From Chryseobacterium sp. 3008163 (GTDB lineage: Bacteria > Bacteroidota > Bacteroidia > Flavobacteriales > Weeksellaceae): 64,000 bases of DNA. The DNA lies in assembly GCF_003669035.1 (NCBI RefSeq), contig NZ_CP033070.1, forward strand, positions 4,494,637 to 4,558,636. The letters are read 5' to 3'. The notes below the pieces were generated by a model that saw only the letters and a list, made by a program, of their open reading frames with translations, was not told where the DNA came from and searched no databases. The translations under genes were made by a program, and so were the position numbers. Below, piece after piece: positions 45,473-55,154 of the stretch; position 1 is the stretch's first letter, and every line of letters starts with the position of its first letter.

Positions 45473-46396
45473 ATGCACCTACAAATGAAACAAGCCAACA
45501 TAGGCTACGACAAAACTTTAATTTCAAATGCCAATGCATCTTTGAATTTAGGTGACGTCTGCCTTTTGATAGGAAATAATGGTGTTGGAAAAACAACTTT
45601 AATTAAATCAATTCTTCATCAAAACTCTTTATTAGGAGGAGAAATTTTAATTGATAATAAAAATGTAAAAGAACTTTCGGTAAAAGAGATTGCAGAGAAT
45701 ATTGCAGTCGTGTTTTCTAAATCTGTCATTCCACAAAATCATACAGTTGAAGATCTTATTTCGCTCGGAAAATATATTTATTATCCTTTCTATTTTGAAT
45801 TGAAACAAGAAGACAGAGAGGAAGTTAAGGAGATTATTCACGAATTAGATTTAACTCAATATAAAAATACGCTTCTCAGAAACCTTTCAGACGGAAACCT
45901 TCAGAAAGCATTTATAGGAAGAGCTTTGACACAAAATTCCCCGATAATTATTCTTGATGAACCAACCACTCATCTGGATGAAAAGAATAAATTAATCATC
46001 CTTAAAACGCTTCGAAAATTAGCCAAACAGCAAAAAAAACTCATTTTGTTTTCCTCTCACGATTGGAGACTGGCAAAGGAATTTGCTGATAAAATGTGGT
46101 ATATTAAAGATAATCATTTATACTCAGGAATTGTGGAAGATGTTTTGCTGCAGCATGATGAACTCACAAATGTGTCACTGTTTCAGGTAAACGAAAATTT
46201 TGTAGCACCTTCCATAGAATCTCCGCAGATTCAGAAAGAAATGTTGTATTCTTTACTTCAAAAAAATTTCCAAAAAGATTTGTCATCTTTCGATTTTAGC
46301 TATAACGAATCAGTTTGGGAGATTTCATTTGCTAATAAACAGTACCAATGTGAATCTTTCGAAGAAATAGTTAAATTAATCTCAAAGCTTCATTAA
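45473..46396 (+). CDS. ABC transporter ATPase, FecE/BtuD type with a C-terminal extension
   Basis: A 307-residue ATPase. Walker A is GNNGVGKTT, the signature is LRNLSDGNLQKAFIGRAL (LSDGN replaces the usual LSGGQ), Walker B is IIILDEPTTHLD and the switch histidine is in FSSHDW. It pairs with the FecCD-type permease about 210 nt upstream. About 50-60 residues after the ATPase core (from about 245) are not typical of FecE. The unusual D in LSDGN and the absent binding protein are worth noting. The metal or cofactor carried is unknown. Confidence 0.87.
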   Translation: MHLQMKQANIGYDKTLISNANASLNLGDVCLLIGNNGVGKTTLIKSILHQNSLLGGEILIDNKNVKELSVKEIAENIAVVFSKSVIPQNHTVEDLISLGKYIYYPFYFELKQEDREEVKEIIHELDLTQYKNTLLRNLSDGNLQKAFIGRALTQNSPIIILDEPTTHLDEKNKLIILKTLRKLAKQQKKLILFSSHDWRLAKEFADKMWYIKDNHLYSGIVEDVLLQHDELTNVSLFQVNENFVAPSIESPQIQKEMLYSLLQKNFQKDLSSFDFSYNESVWEISFANKQYQCESFEEIVKLISKLH

Positions 46397-46422
46397 ATCA
46401 GCATTTTAATTATTTATATCAC

Positions 46423-46537
46423 ATACTATGCATGCATAGTATTATGCTAATCATACATTTTAATCTACTGAAAATCAGTATATTAATTAATTTTAACATT
46501 TGAAAATACTATGCATGCATAATATTTGCTACATTTG
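46423..46537 (+). promoter_or_regulatory. Two operator palindromes and a -7 element before the fad MarR gene
   Basis: ATACTATGCATGCATAGTAT (46423-46442) is a perfect 20-bp palindrome. A near copy with one mismatch pair, ATACTATGCATGCATAATAT, lies at 46506-46525. Between the second copy and the gene sits TACATTTG (46530-46537), a -7 element. Copy 2 thus covers the region just upstream of the -7. Two sites about 83 bp apart could allow looping or double occupancy by the MarR protein. Confidence 0.75.
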
Positions 46538-46560
46538 ATAAAACCGATTAGCAAAAAAAT

Positions 46561-47013
46561 ATGATGGATAATAATAAAGAAAAAACAGAAAATGTTGACC
46601 TCATTCTAAAGCAGACTTGGTTAGCAGTTTCGAAAATGTACACCGAGCTTGCACAAGAACACGATTCTACTGCAGTTCAGGCTCTTACCTTATTGAAAAT
46701 TGATCCGAAAGAAGGTACAAGAAGCACCAATTTGGGACCCAAAATGGCAATTGAACCCACTTCTCTCACAAGAATCATCAAACTCCTTGAGGATAACGGA
46801 TATATTTATAAAGAAAAAACTACTACCGATAAGCGTGAAGTAATCATTAAGCTTACTGATAAAGGTTTAAGTTCAAGAAATATGTCTAAAGAAGTCGTTG
46901 TGAATTTCAACAAAAAAGTGATGGAAAAAATTGCTCCTGAAAAGTTGGAAACTTTCAAAGAAGTCATGACAGAAATTATGAAAATAGCTTCTGATTTAAA
47001 CAACAGAAAATAA
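46561..47013 (+). CDS. MarR-family regulator of the fad operon
   Basis: A 150-residue regulator. The winged helix covers about 45-110: AVQALTLLKIDPKEGTRSTNLGPKMAIEPTSLTRIIKLLEDNGYIYKEKTTTDKREVIIKLTDKG, with the HTH followed by the D-K-R wing. Alpha-helical ends form the dimer. It is 87 nt before fadN and carries its own paired palindromes upstream. It probably represses itself and perhaps the beta-oxidation genes, released by acyl-CoA or a fatty acid. That ligand is inferred from context. Confidence 0.85.
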   Translation: MMDNNKEKTENVDLILKQTWLAVSKMYTELAQEHDSTAVQALTLLKIDPKEGTRSTNLGPKMAIEPTSLTRIIKLLEDNGYIYKEKTTTDKREVIIKLTDKGLSSRNMSKEVVVNFNKKVMEKIAPEKLETFKEVMTEIMKIASDLNNRK

Positions 47014-47099
47014 CTTTCTCCTTTTGAGGAAAATTTATAAAGATTTATAATAAAACCCAAAAGGTTAAACTAAGCGATAATAACTAAAATAAAATATTA

Positions 47100-49493
47100 A
47101 TGAAAAGACGAATCAAACATGTTACGGTTTTAGGTTCAGGAATTATGGGAAGCGGTATCGCTGCACACTTTGCCAACATCGGAGTGCAGGTTTCACTTCT
47201 TGACATTGTTCCGTTTGAGTTGAATGAAGCCGAGCAGAAAAAAGGTTTGACCAAAGAAGACAAGGCAGTTCGTAATAGAATTGCTTCCGAAAACTTTGAA
47301 AAACTTAAAAAAGCCAGCCCTGCACTACTCTATTCTCCGAAATTTGCGGAGCGTATTAAAGTAGGAAACTTTGATGATGATTTAAAGAAAATAAAAGATA
47401 CCGACTGGATTATAGAAGTTGTTGTTGAAAAACTAGACATTAAAAAGTCAGTTTACGAGAAAATCGAGCAATTTAGAAAACCGGGAACTTTAGTTTCTTC
47501 AAATACTTCCGGAATTCCAATTAATATGTTGGTTGAAGGAAGAAGTGACGATTTCAAAAAATATTTTGCAGGAACGCACTTTTTTAATCCGGTAAGATAT
47601 CTTCCACTTTTAGAAGTTATACCTACAACAGATACTGATCCGGAAATTGCAGATTTCTACATGTCTTATGGAGCCAAATTCTTAGGCAAAACAACCGTTT
47701 TAGCAAAAGACACTCCTGCGTTTATCGCTAACAGAATCGGAGTTTTCTCGATGATGGATTTGCTTCACAATGTTCAGAAATTAGGTTTAAATGTTTCTGA
47801 TGTTGATAAATTAACAGGTCCGATTATTGGTCGTCCAAAATCTGCAACGTTCAGAACAGCCGATGTTGTTGGCTTGGATACTTTGGTAATGGTTGCAAAC
47901 GGTGTTCGTAACAGCGGTGCTGAGGCGAATGATTTTAACAATGTTTTTGCTCTTCCTGACTATATTCAGAAAATGGTAGATAACAAATGGTTGGGATCAA
48001 AAACCGAGCAAGGTTTCTACAAAAAAGTAAAAGGTACAGACGGTAAATCTGAAATTCACGGATTGAATCTTGATACTTTAGAATACGAACTTCAAGGAAA
48101 ATCTTCTTTCCCGACTTTAGAATTAACTAAAAATATAGATAAGCCAATTGACAGATTCAAAGTCTTGATTGGTGGAAAAGATAAAGCTGGAGAACTTTAC
48201 AGAAAATCTTTGGGAGCATTATTCGCTTATGTTTCTCATAAAGTTCCGGAAATTTCTGATGAAGTTTACAAAATCGATGATGCAATGAGAGCTGGTTTCG
48301 GTTGGGAAAACGGACCATTCGAAATTTGGGACGCTGTTGGAGTTCAAAAAGGAATTGAATTGGCTACAGAAGCTGGCTACGAAGTTTCAGACTGGGTTAA
48401 GAATGTAGAATCTTTCTATAAAGTAAATGAAGATGGACAAAGTATTTTCGTTGATAAAAATTCAGGTGAATACAACAAAATTCCGGGACAAGATGCTTTC
48501 ATCATTTTAGATAATATCAGAAAAAATAAAACACTTTGGAGTAATTCAGGAGCTTCTATTGAAGATTTAGGCGACGGAATTATCAACTTTGAAATTCGTT
48601 CTAAAATGAATTCTCTTGGAGGCGAAGTTTTAGATGGATTAAACAGAGCGATTGATTTAGCCGAAAAAGAATATGACGGTTTAGTTATTGGAAATCAAGG
48701 TGCAAATTTCTCTGTTGGAGCAAATTTAGCGATGATTCTAATGATGGCTATTGAGCAAGATTGGGATGATTTGAATATGGCAATCGCTTATTTCCAGAAA
48801 TCGATGATGAGAGTTCGTTATTCTTCAATTCCTGTAGTAGTTGCTCCTCACGGAATGACTCTTGGTGGTGGATGTGAAATGACCATGCATGCAGACAGAG
48901 TGGTTGCAGCAGCAGAAACTTACATCGGACTAGTTGAAACCGGAGTTGGTGTAATTCCCGGCGGTGGCGGAACGAAAGAATTTGCTTTAAGAACTTCAAG
49001 AGAGTTCCACAGTGATGATGTGAAAAATAACAGACTTCGTGAGGCTTTCATGAATATAGCAATGGGTAAAGTTGCCACTTCTGCTTATGAAGCTTATGAT
49101 ATGGGAATTCTTGAAAAAGGAAAAGACATTGTAGTTGTAGACAAAAAACGTCAGATTGCCGAAGCTAAAAAAGTTGCAAAACTAATGGCTGAACAAGGCT
49201 ACACTCAACCCATCGAGCAAACCGTAAAAGTTCTTGGAAAAGATGCTCTAGGTATGTTCTACGTAGGAACCGATCAGATGTTAACCGGAAAATATATTTC
49301 TGAACACGATAAAAAGATTGCAGATAAATTAGCTAACGTTTTGGTAGGTGGAAATCTTTCAGAACCAACAGTTGTGACCGAACAATACTTATTGAACCTT
49401 GAAAGAGAAACTTTCCTTCAGCTTTGTGGTGAAAGAAAAACTTTGGAGAGAATTCAGTTTATGTTACAGAAAGGAAAACCGTTGAGAAATTAA
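47100..49493 (+). CDS. fadN: 3-hydroxyacyl-CoA dehydrogenase / enoyl-CoA hydratase (FadN type)
   Basis: A 797-residue bifunctional beta-oxidation enzyme. The NAD-binding dehydrogenase part comes first, with GSGIMGSG at residues 12-19 and HFFNPVRYLPLLEVIPT (the catalytic His region), then a second helical dehydrogenase domain. The hydratase/crotonase domain lies at about 510-700, with the oxyanion-hole stretch GNQGANFSVGANL and HGMTLGGGCEMTMHADRVVAA. This order (dehydrogenase first) matches Bacillus FadN rather than the E. coli FadB order. It is followed by the thiolase after a repeat-containing gap of about 100 nt. Confidence 0.93.
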   Translation: MKRRIKHVTVLGSGIMGSGIAAHFANIGVQVSLLDIVPFELNEAEQKKGLTKEDKAVRNRIASENFEKLKKASPALLYSPKFAERIKVGNFDDDLKKIKDTDWIIEVVVEKLDIKKSVYEKIEQFRKPGTLVSSNTSGIPINMLVEGRSDDFKKYFAGTHFFNPVRYLPLLEVIPTTDTDPEIADFYMSYGAKFLGKTTVLAKDTPAFIANRIGVFSMMDLLHNVQKLGLNVSDVDKLTGPIIGRPKSATFRTADVVGLDTLVMVANGVRNSGAEANDFNNVFALPDYIQKMVDNKWLGSKTEQGFYKKVKGTDGKSEIHGLNLDTLEYELQGKSSFPTLELTKNIDKPIDRFKVLIGGKDKAGELYRKSLGALFAYVSHKVPEISDEVYKIDDAMRAGFGWENGPFEIWDAVGVQKGIELATEAGYEVSDWVKNVESFYKVNEDGQSIFVDKNSGEYNKIPGQDAFIILDNIRKNKTLWSNSGASIEDLGDGIINFEIRSKMNSLGGEVLDGLNRAIDLAEKEYDGLVIGNQGANFSVGANLAMILMMAIEQDWDDLNMAIAYFQKSMMRVRYSSIPVVVAPHGMTLGGGCEMTMHADRVVAAAETYIGLVETGVGVIPGGGGTKEFALRTSREFHSDDVKNNRLREAFMNIAMGKVATSAYEAYDMGILEKGKDIVVVDKKRQIAEAKKVAKLMAEQGYTQPIEQTVKVLGKDALGMFYVGTDQMLTGKYISEHDKKIADKLANVLVGGNLSEPTVVTEQYLLNLERETFLQLCGERKTLERIQFMLQKGKPLRN

Positions 49494-49517
49494 TAACTAT
49501 AAATATTTTAACACGAA

Positions 49518-49567
49518 GTTTGTCATTCCACAGGAATCTAAGCTTAGATGCTTTTAGCATGGCAAAA
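49518..49567. repeat. Dispersed palindromic-end repeat, copy B
   Basis: TTTGTCATTCCACAGGAATC, then TAAGCTTAGATGCTTTTAGC and ATGGCAAAA. It shares the 5' half and the AGATGCTTT-AGC core with copy A (45354-45414) but has a shorter middle. It sits inside the fad operon, between fadN and the thiolase gene. Confidence 0.72.
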
Positions 49568-49596
49568 TGTATGTTTAAATTAAAATAAATAAAAAA

Positions 49597-50778
49597 ATGT
49601 CAAGACAAGCATATATAATCAAGGGATTTCGTACAGCAGTCGGAAAAGCTCCAAAAGGCTCACTCCGCTTCACGCGTCCCGACGTAATGGCAGCAATAGT
49701 AATCGAAAAACTGATGGCAGCTGTTCCGCAATTAGACAAAGACAGAGTTGACGATTTAATCGTTGGAAATGCAATGCCGGAAGCTGAACAAGGCTTAAAT
49801 GTGGCACGTTTAATTTCTTTGATGGGATTAAATACCGACAAAGTTCCGGGAGTCACTGTGAATAGATATTGCGCATCAGGAAGTGAGGCGATTGCTATTG
49901 CTTCGGCAAAAATTCAGGCAGGAATGGCTGATTGTATTATCGCAGGTGGTACAGAATCAATGTCTTATATTCCGATGGGTGGTTACAAACCCGTTCCGGA
50001 AACTGAAATCGCAAAAACCAATCCTGATTATTATTGGGGAATGGGTTATACTGCGGAAGAAGTAGCAAAACAATTTAATATTTCCCGTGAAGAACAAGAT
50101 CAGTTTGCGTTCGAATCTCACCAAAAAGCTTTAAAAGCAAATCAGGAAGGTAAATTTGCGAATCAAATCATACCAATTCCTGTTGAGTATAATTTCTTGG
50201 ATGAAAATCAGAAAATGCAGACTAAAAAGTTTGATTTTTCTGTAGACGAAGGCCCAAGATTAGACACATCTTTGGAAGGTTTAGCTAAATTAAAGCCCGT
50301 TTTTGCAAACGGAGGAAGTGTGACAGCAGGAAATTCTTCTCAAATGAGTGACGGTGCAGCTTTCGTTATCGTGATGTCTGAAGAAATGGTAAAAGAATTA
50401 GGATTGGAGCCAGAAGCAAGATTAGTTGCGTACGCTGCGGCCGGACTTGAGCCAAGAATCATGGGAATGGGACCAATTTATGCCATTCCAAAAGCACTAA
50501 AGCAAGCTGGTTTAGAATTAAAAGATATTGAATTGATTGAATTAAATGAAGCATTTGCTTCTCAATCGGTTGCAATTAAAAAAGAATTAGGTTTAAATCC
50601 TGATATTTTAAATGTCAATGGTGGTGCCATCGCTCTTGGTCACCCGCTTGGTTGTACAGGAACGAAATTAACCGTTCAACTCCTTGACGAAATGAGAAAA
50701 CGTGGAAATAAATACGGAATGGTTTCTATGTGTGTGGGAACTGGGCAGGGTGCTGCTTCAATCTTTGAATTATTATAA
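49597..50778 (+). CDS. fadA: Acetyl-CoA acyltransferase (thiolase)
   Basis: A 393-residue thiolase that cleaves 3-ketoacyl-CoA with CoA. The nucleophile is in NRYCASGSEA (Cys92), the catalytic His in NGGAIALGHPLGCTG and the second Cys in MCVGTGQGAA (Cys379). Normal family length. Start MSRQAYIIKGFRTAVGKAPKG. It acts with FadN and the acyl-CoA dehydrogenase; the three genes are in pathway order on one strand, 103 nt after fadN and 21 nt before the dehydrogenase. Confidence 0.95.
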   Translation: MSRQAYIIKGFRTAVGKAPKGSLRFTRPDVMAAIVIEKLMAAVPQLDKDRVDDLIVGNAMPEAEQGLNVARLISLMGLNTDKVPGVTVNRYCASGSEAIAIASAKIQAGMADCIIAGGTESMSYIPMGGYKPVPETEIAKTNPDYYWGMGYTAEEVAKQFNISREEQDQFAFESHQKALKANQEGKFANQIIPIPVEYNFLDENQKMQTKKFDFSVDEGPRLDTSLEGLAKLKPVFANGGSVTAGNSSQMSDGAAFVIVMSEEMVKELGLEPEARLVAYAAAGLEPRIMGMGPIYAIPKALKQAGLELKDIELIELNEAFASQSVAIKKELGLNPDILNVNGGAIALGHPLGCTGTKLTVQLLDEMRKRGNKYGMVSMCVGTGQGAASIFELL

Positions 50779-50799
50779 CTAAAAAAACTACAAAATATA

Positions 50800-52586
50800 A
50801 TGACTACAATTAATAAAACACTGAAAGGAGGTGAGTTTTTAATTAAAGAAATTGCTGCAAACGAAATCTTCACTTTAGAAGAACTTTCAGAAGAACAAAA
50901 AATGCTTCGTGATTCTGCGAAAGAATTTATCGACAGAGAAGTAATTCCGCATCATGATCGTTTTGAGAAAAAAGATTATGCATTGACTGAAGAAACAATG
51001 CGCAAATTAGGCGAAATGGGACTTCTTGGAATCACCGTTCCTGAAGAATATGGAGGTCTTGGGATGGGATTCGTAAGTACGATGTTGGCTTGCGATTACG
51101 TTTCAGGAGGAAATGGCTCATTAGCAACAGCTTACGGAGCACATACCGGAATTGGAACATTACCCACTCTTCTTTACGGAAGTGAAGAATTGAAAAAGAA
51201 ATATCTTCCGGATCTAGCTACAGGAACAAAATTCGGTGCTTATTGCTTGACTGAGCCGGATGCTGGTTCAGACGCAAATTCAGGGAAAACAAGAGCAAAA
51301 TTGTCAGAGGATGGAAAGCATTATATCATCAACGGACAAAAAATGTGGATTTCAAACGCAGGTTTTGCAGATACTTTCACATTATTCGCAAAAATTGATG
51401 ATGATAAAAACATTACAGGTTTTGTGATCAACCGTTCAGAATTGGAAGATCCAAACAGCCTAACTTTTGGTGAAGAAGAGCACAAATTAGGTATCCGTTC
51501 GTCTTCTACCCGTCAGGTATTCTTCAATGACATGAAAATTCCTGTTGAAAATATGCTGGGTGAAAGAAACAATGGTTTTAAAATCGCTTTGAATGCATTG
51601 AATGTTGGTAGAATCAAATTAGCTGCTGCCAATCTTGACGGACAAAGAAGAATCTTGAACCATTCGATTCAATATTCGAATGAAAGAAAACAATTTGGGG
51701 TTTCTATTTCAACTTTTGGAGCCATCAGAAAGAAATTGGCAGAAATGGCAACCGGAGTTTTCGTGAGTGAAGCTGGTTCTTACCGTTTAGCAAAAAATGT
51801 TGAAGATAAGATTGAAGAATTGGTTTCTGGAGGAATGAATCATCAACAAGCTGAATTGAAAGGTGTTGAAGAGTTCGCAGTAGAAGCTTCTATTCTTAAA
51901 GTTTTCGTATCAGATCTTACTCAGGTTACTGCCGATGAAGGAATTCAGATTTATGGTGGAATGGGATTCTCAGAAGACACTCCAATGGAAGCTGCATGGA
52001 GAGATGCAAGAATTGGAAGGATCTATGAAGGAACCAACGAAATCAATCGTCTTTTGGCCGTAGGAATGCTGATTAAAAAAGCAATGAAAGGTGAATTGGA
52101 TTTACTTTCTCCTGCAATGGCAATTTCTAAAGAATTGATGGGAATTCCTTCATTTGAAGTTCCTGATTATTCTGAATTGATGAGCGAGGAAAAAGCAATT
52201 TTGGCAAATCTTAAAAAGTATTTTTAATGGTTTCAGGAGCTGCCCTTCAAAAATACATGATGGATATTGAGAAGCAACAGCATTTATTATTAAATGCTTC
52301 TGAAATTCTTAACCAAATCTACATGGCAGAATCTGCAGTGCTAAGAGCTGAAAAACATTTCTCTGCTGATTCTGTAGAAGTTGCAATGGCTCAGTTGAAT
52401 CTTTACAAAGCAATCGAAAAAATAATCTCAGCTGCCAAAGAAGGAATTGTTTCTTTCGCAGAAGGCGACGAACAAAGAATGATGCTTTCAGGTTTAAGAA
52501 GATTTACAAAATATACCAACCACCCGAATGTTGTAGGACTAACTGAAAAAGTGGCTGCACATTTTATTGGGAAGGGACATTATTAG
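50800..52586 (+). pseudogene. Acyl-CoA dehydrogenase with C-terminal extension, one frameshift
   Basis: An FAD enzyme that oxidises acyl-CoA to enoyl-CoA, the first step of beta-oxidation. The N-terminal part shows CLTEPDAGSDANSGKTRA, IKLAAANLDGQRRILN and the conserved YGGMGFSEDTPMEAAWRDARIGRIYEGTNEI near its end. The frame stops after residue 475. Adding one A near 52215 continues LKKVFLMVSGAALQKYMM into the C-terminal helical domain ending at 52586, giving about 595 residues. That extended size is usual for this Bacteroidetes type. So the two open frames are one gene. Confidence 0.9.
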
Positions 52587-52610
52587 AATATTGAATAAAA
52601 TATTATTTTG

Positions 52611-52636
52611 AACGCTTCATTTTATGGAGCGTTTTT
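52611..52636 (+). terminator. Terminator of the fad operon
   Basis: AACGCTTC and GGAGCGTT form an 8-bp stem with one U-G pair and a 7-nt loop, followed by T residues. It lies 24 nt past the dehydrogenase stop. Confidence 0.82.
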
Positions 52637-52733
52637 TATTTAATAAAACGTAAGGTCTAATTCATTAAAATGTACATTATCAAATCCAACAGTTTTCTTT
52701 AGCTTGCAAATTCTTAATTCAAAAATTTCCTGA

Positions 52734-53851
52734 ATGCAAAACCTTCTAAAACTTCTAGCTCTTTTTATCTTTGCAAACTTTTATTCTCAGCAACAATTTG
52801 TCTTTTTTGGTTCTTATAATTGGGAAAAAGATTCGGAAGGAATTTATGTTTATCAATTAGATAATGAAACAGGAAAACTTACAAAAACTACTTCAATAAA
52901 AGGTGTTGTAAACCCATCTTACATTACAATTTCTGAAGACGGAAAATATATTTATGCATCTTCGGAGAGCAAAATTGAAAATGGAGGAACGGTCAGCTCT
53001 TTTCGTTTTGATAAAGAAGAAAAAACTTTGAAATTTATGAACAGTCAGGAAAGTGGTGGCGAAAATCCGGTTTATGTAAGCGTTCATAAAATAGAAAATG
53101 GCTGGTGAATGGAAATTACACCGATGCAAGCGTTTCAGTTTATCCGCTTTTGGAAGATGGAAAAATAGATTCTTTAGCACAAATTTTAAAGTTTTCTGAA
53201 GGAAGTATAAATCCTGATAGACAAGCAAAAGCACATATTCATTCTGCTGTTTTTTCACCAGATTTTAATTCACTATTTTTCACCGATTTAGGCGCTGACA
53301 AAATCAGAATATATCCTTTTGAAAATACTGATTTAAAACCTTTAAATATAGAACAAGGCAGTTTCATAAAGACGAAACCTGGAACTGGGCCAAGGCATTT
53401 GATTTTTAGTAAAAATGGAAAAACAGCATATTGCATTGAAGAAATGGCAGGTGAAATTTCTGTATATGATTTTACAGAAAACATGCTTAAAGAAATTCAA
53501 AAAAAACCTACACATCCTGCAAAAATTAAGGATGGATTTGAAAGTTCAGATCTTCATATTTCTCCCGATGGAAAATTCTTGTATGCTACTAACAGAGGAA
53601 AAGAAAATAATATTGTCATTTTTAAAATTCAATCAAATGGAACTTTAGAAACTGTTGGTTATCAAAAAACACACGGAAAACATCCCAGAACTTTCACTAT
53701 AGATGAGACTGGCAGATTTGTTATTGTCGCCAATACAGGAAGTAATAAAGTAGTCGTTTTTAAAAGAAATTTAGAAACCGGGGTACTTAAAAAAGTAGGA
53801 AAATCTGTGAAAATTAAAAATGTTTCTTGTGTGAAAACGAAAATTTATTAA
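52734..53851 (+). pseudogene. Secreted lactonase-like beta-propeller, one frameshift
   Basis: A seven-bladed propeller of the 6-phosphogluconolactonase (YbhE/Pgl) group, here secreted: the signal is MQNLLKLLALFIFANFYSQQ. Blades show YVYQLDNETGKLT, NPSYITISEDGKYIYASSE, HSAVFSPDFNSLFFTDLGADKIRIYPF and GTGPRHLIFSKNGKTAYCIEE. The frame breaks near 53103 (ENGW-stop). One missing G explains it, giving W-V-N-G-N-Y-T-D-A-S-V and about 372 residues. A periplasmic signal argues against the cytosolic pentose-phosphate role; a lactonase on another substrate is more likely. Confidence 0.85.
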
Positions 53852-53859
53852 TTTGAGAA

Positions 53860-54656
53860 TTACTGATTCAGATCTGCTTTCTCTCGATATTCCATATAAA
53901 TATTTTGAAATTTGCTTAGATTTTCTGCTCCGGATTTTATAATTTTTCCGTTTTTATAAATGTTGTAATTATTCTTTTCATTGATATTTTTGTTTTTAAA
54001 ATCCATAAAAATACCGTCTTTTATTTTGCCTGAAGCATCTGTTTTCAAAAAGCTAAAACCTGAGGAGCAAATTTCTCAGCATACCTGCCATAGAAAATTT
54101 TTAAGAGTGCATCTTCTTCGCTGAAAAAATCTCCGATATTTTCAAAGATAGCATCTAAATTATCTAAATCCGGACGAACTCTGAGCCCGTGAAAAAGCTT
54201 AAAAGTTTTGTCGGGAAAATCATCGCCGAAAATTTTATCGTTAGAAATATAGGTATTGCTGAAAACCATATTATCTGAAATTAAGCTAGAAATAACCGAG
54301 CTCTTCGGTAGATTTTCTATGTCAAAATCTATATTTTCAACAATGACGGCTGGCTGTTGTTTATAGAACAAAGTTCTGATTTGTTTCTTATTTTTTAATA
54401 CAATCGTTATGACAGAATTTTTATCGGCTACATTGGTAATGCGAATTTCATCATTTGATTTTGAAAAAAGTAAGGCATTCCCATAATTTACAGCTGCCAT
54501 TGTAACGATGATACTATCTAGTTTTCCGTTCTTATATTTTTTGTAGGTACTTCCGCTCTCAATGTTTTTCTCAGTAGAAGTTGATGAATTTTCGTTTTGC
54601 CCGAAAACCATTGTTGAGCATACTAAAAATGTAAAAAGGCTGAAAAAATATTTCAT
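53860..54656 (-). pseudogene. Secreted protein of unknown function, one frameshift
   Basis: About 265 residues after repair. A signal peptide MKYFFSLFTFLVCSTMVFGQ is followed by NENSSTSTEKNIESGSTYKKYKNGKLDSIIVTMAAVNYGNALLFSKS. One added T near 54046-54049 joins KFAPQVFSFLKTDASGKIKDGIFMDFKNKNINEKNNYNIYKNGKIIKSG. YKKYKNGK and NIYKNGKIIKSG look like two related short motifs at either end, a weak YwqK/MORN-like flavour that I would not rely on. No family is recognised. It converges on the lactonase gene. Confidence 0.68.
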
Positions 54657-54741
54657 AAGATCAATTTAAATGTTGAAGATAAGCATTAAAGGGTATTTGT
54701 TATCATTAGCTGTAACGTAAATGAAAATTTTATTAAAATAT

Positions 54742-54787
54742 TTGCGTAGTTAAATAACTACATTTATATTTGTAGTCAAATAGCTAC
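54742..54787 (+). promoter_or_regulatory. ArsR-operon promoter with two 16-bp operators
   Basis: A promoter TTG (54742-54744), 20 nt, TATATTTG (54765-54772). Operator 1 GTAGTTAAATAACTAC (54746-54761) lies in the spacer. Operator 2 GTAGTCAAATAGCTAC (54772-54787) covers the start region. They share GTAGT-Y-AAATA-R-CTAC. This is a strong autoregulation signal for the ArsR gene at 54830. Confidence 0.82.
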
Positions 54788-54829
54788 ATAAAAGAATGTA
54801 CATTTTAATTAAATCTAAAAGCAAAGCGT

Positions 54830-55153
54830 ATGAATCTTAGAAGAGATGTTTTTCAGGCAATTGCAGATCCTACGAGAAGATCAATCCTTCTTTTGGTGGC
54901 AACTCAATCGATGACAGCGGGTGCGATTGCTTCTAATTTTGATACGGCAAGACCAACAGTTTCAAAGCATTTACAAATCCTTACCGAATGTGAATTGCTA
55001 AAAAAAGAACAAAACGGAAGGGAAATCTTGTATCACCTTAATCCTAATAAAATGAAACAAATTTCAGATTTTATTGAGCCTTTCAGCAAAATGTGGGATG
55101 ACCGTTTCAACACATTAGAATCTGTAATGAAAAACTATAAAAAAAACAAATAA
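54830..55153 (+). CDS. ArsR-family transcriptional regulator
   Basis: A 107-residue winged-helix repressor. [72 protein letters not shown] is the canonical ArsR HTH (D-P-T-R-R-x-I-L ... S-K-H-L-x-x-L). No metal-binding cysteines are seen, so it belongs to the non-metal SRPBCC-associated subgroup. It is first in a four-gene operon and has two operator palindromes on its promoter. It lies 1 nt before the SRPBCC gene, so they are co-translated. Confidence 0.92.
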   Translation: MNLRRDVFQAIADPTRRSILLLVATQSMTAGAIASNFDTARPTVSKHLQILTECELLKKEQNGREILYHLNPNKMKQISDFIEPFSKMWDDRFNTLESVMKNYKKNK

Positions 55154-55154
55154 A

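Noticed and set aside
11099..54761. A shared regulon between the GNAT/MarR and ArsR operators because both contain GTAGTTA
   Set aside because: Only a 7-bp half-site is shared, the half-site spacing differs, and the regulators belong to different families.
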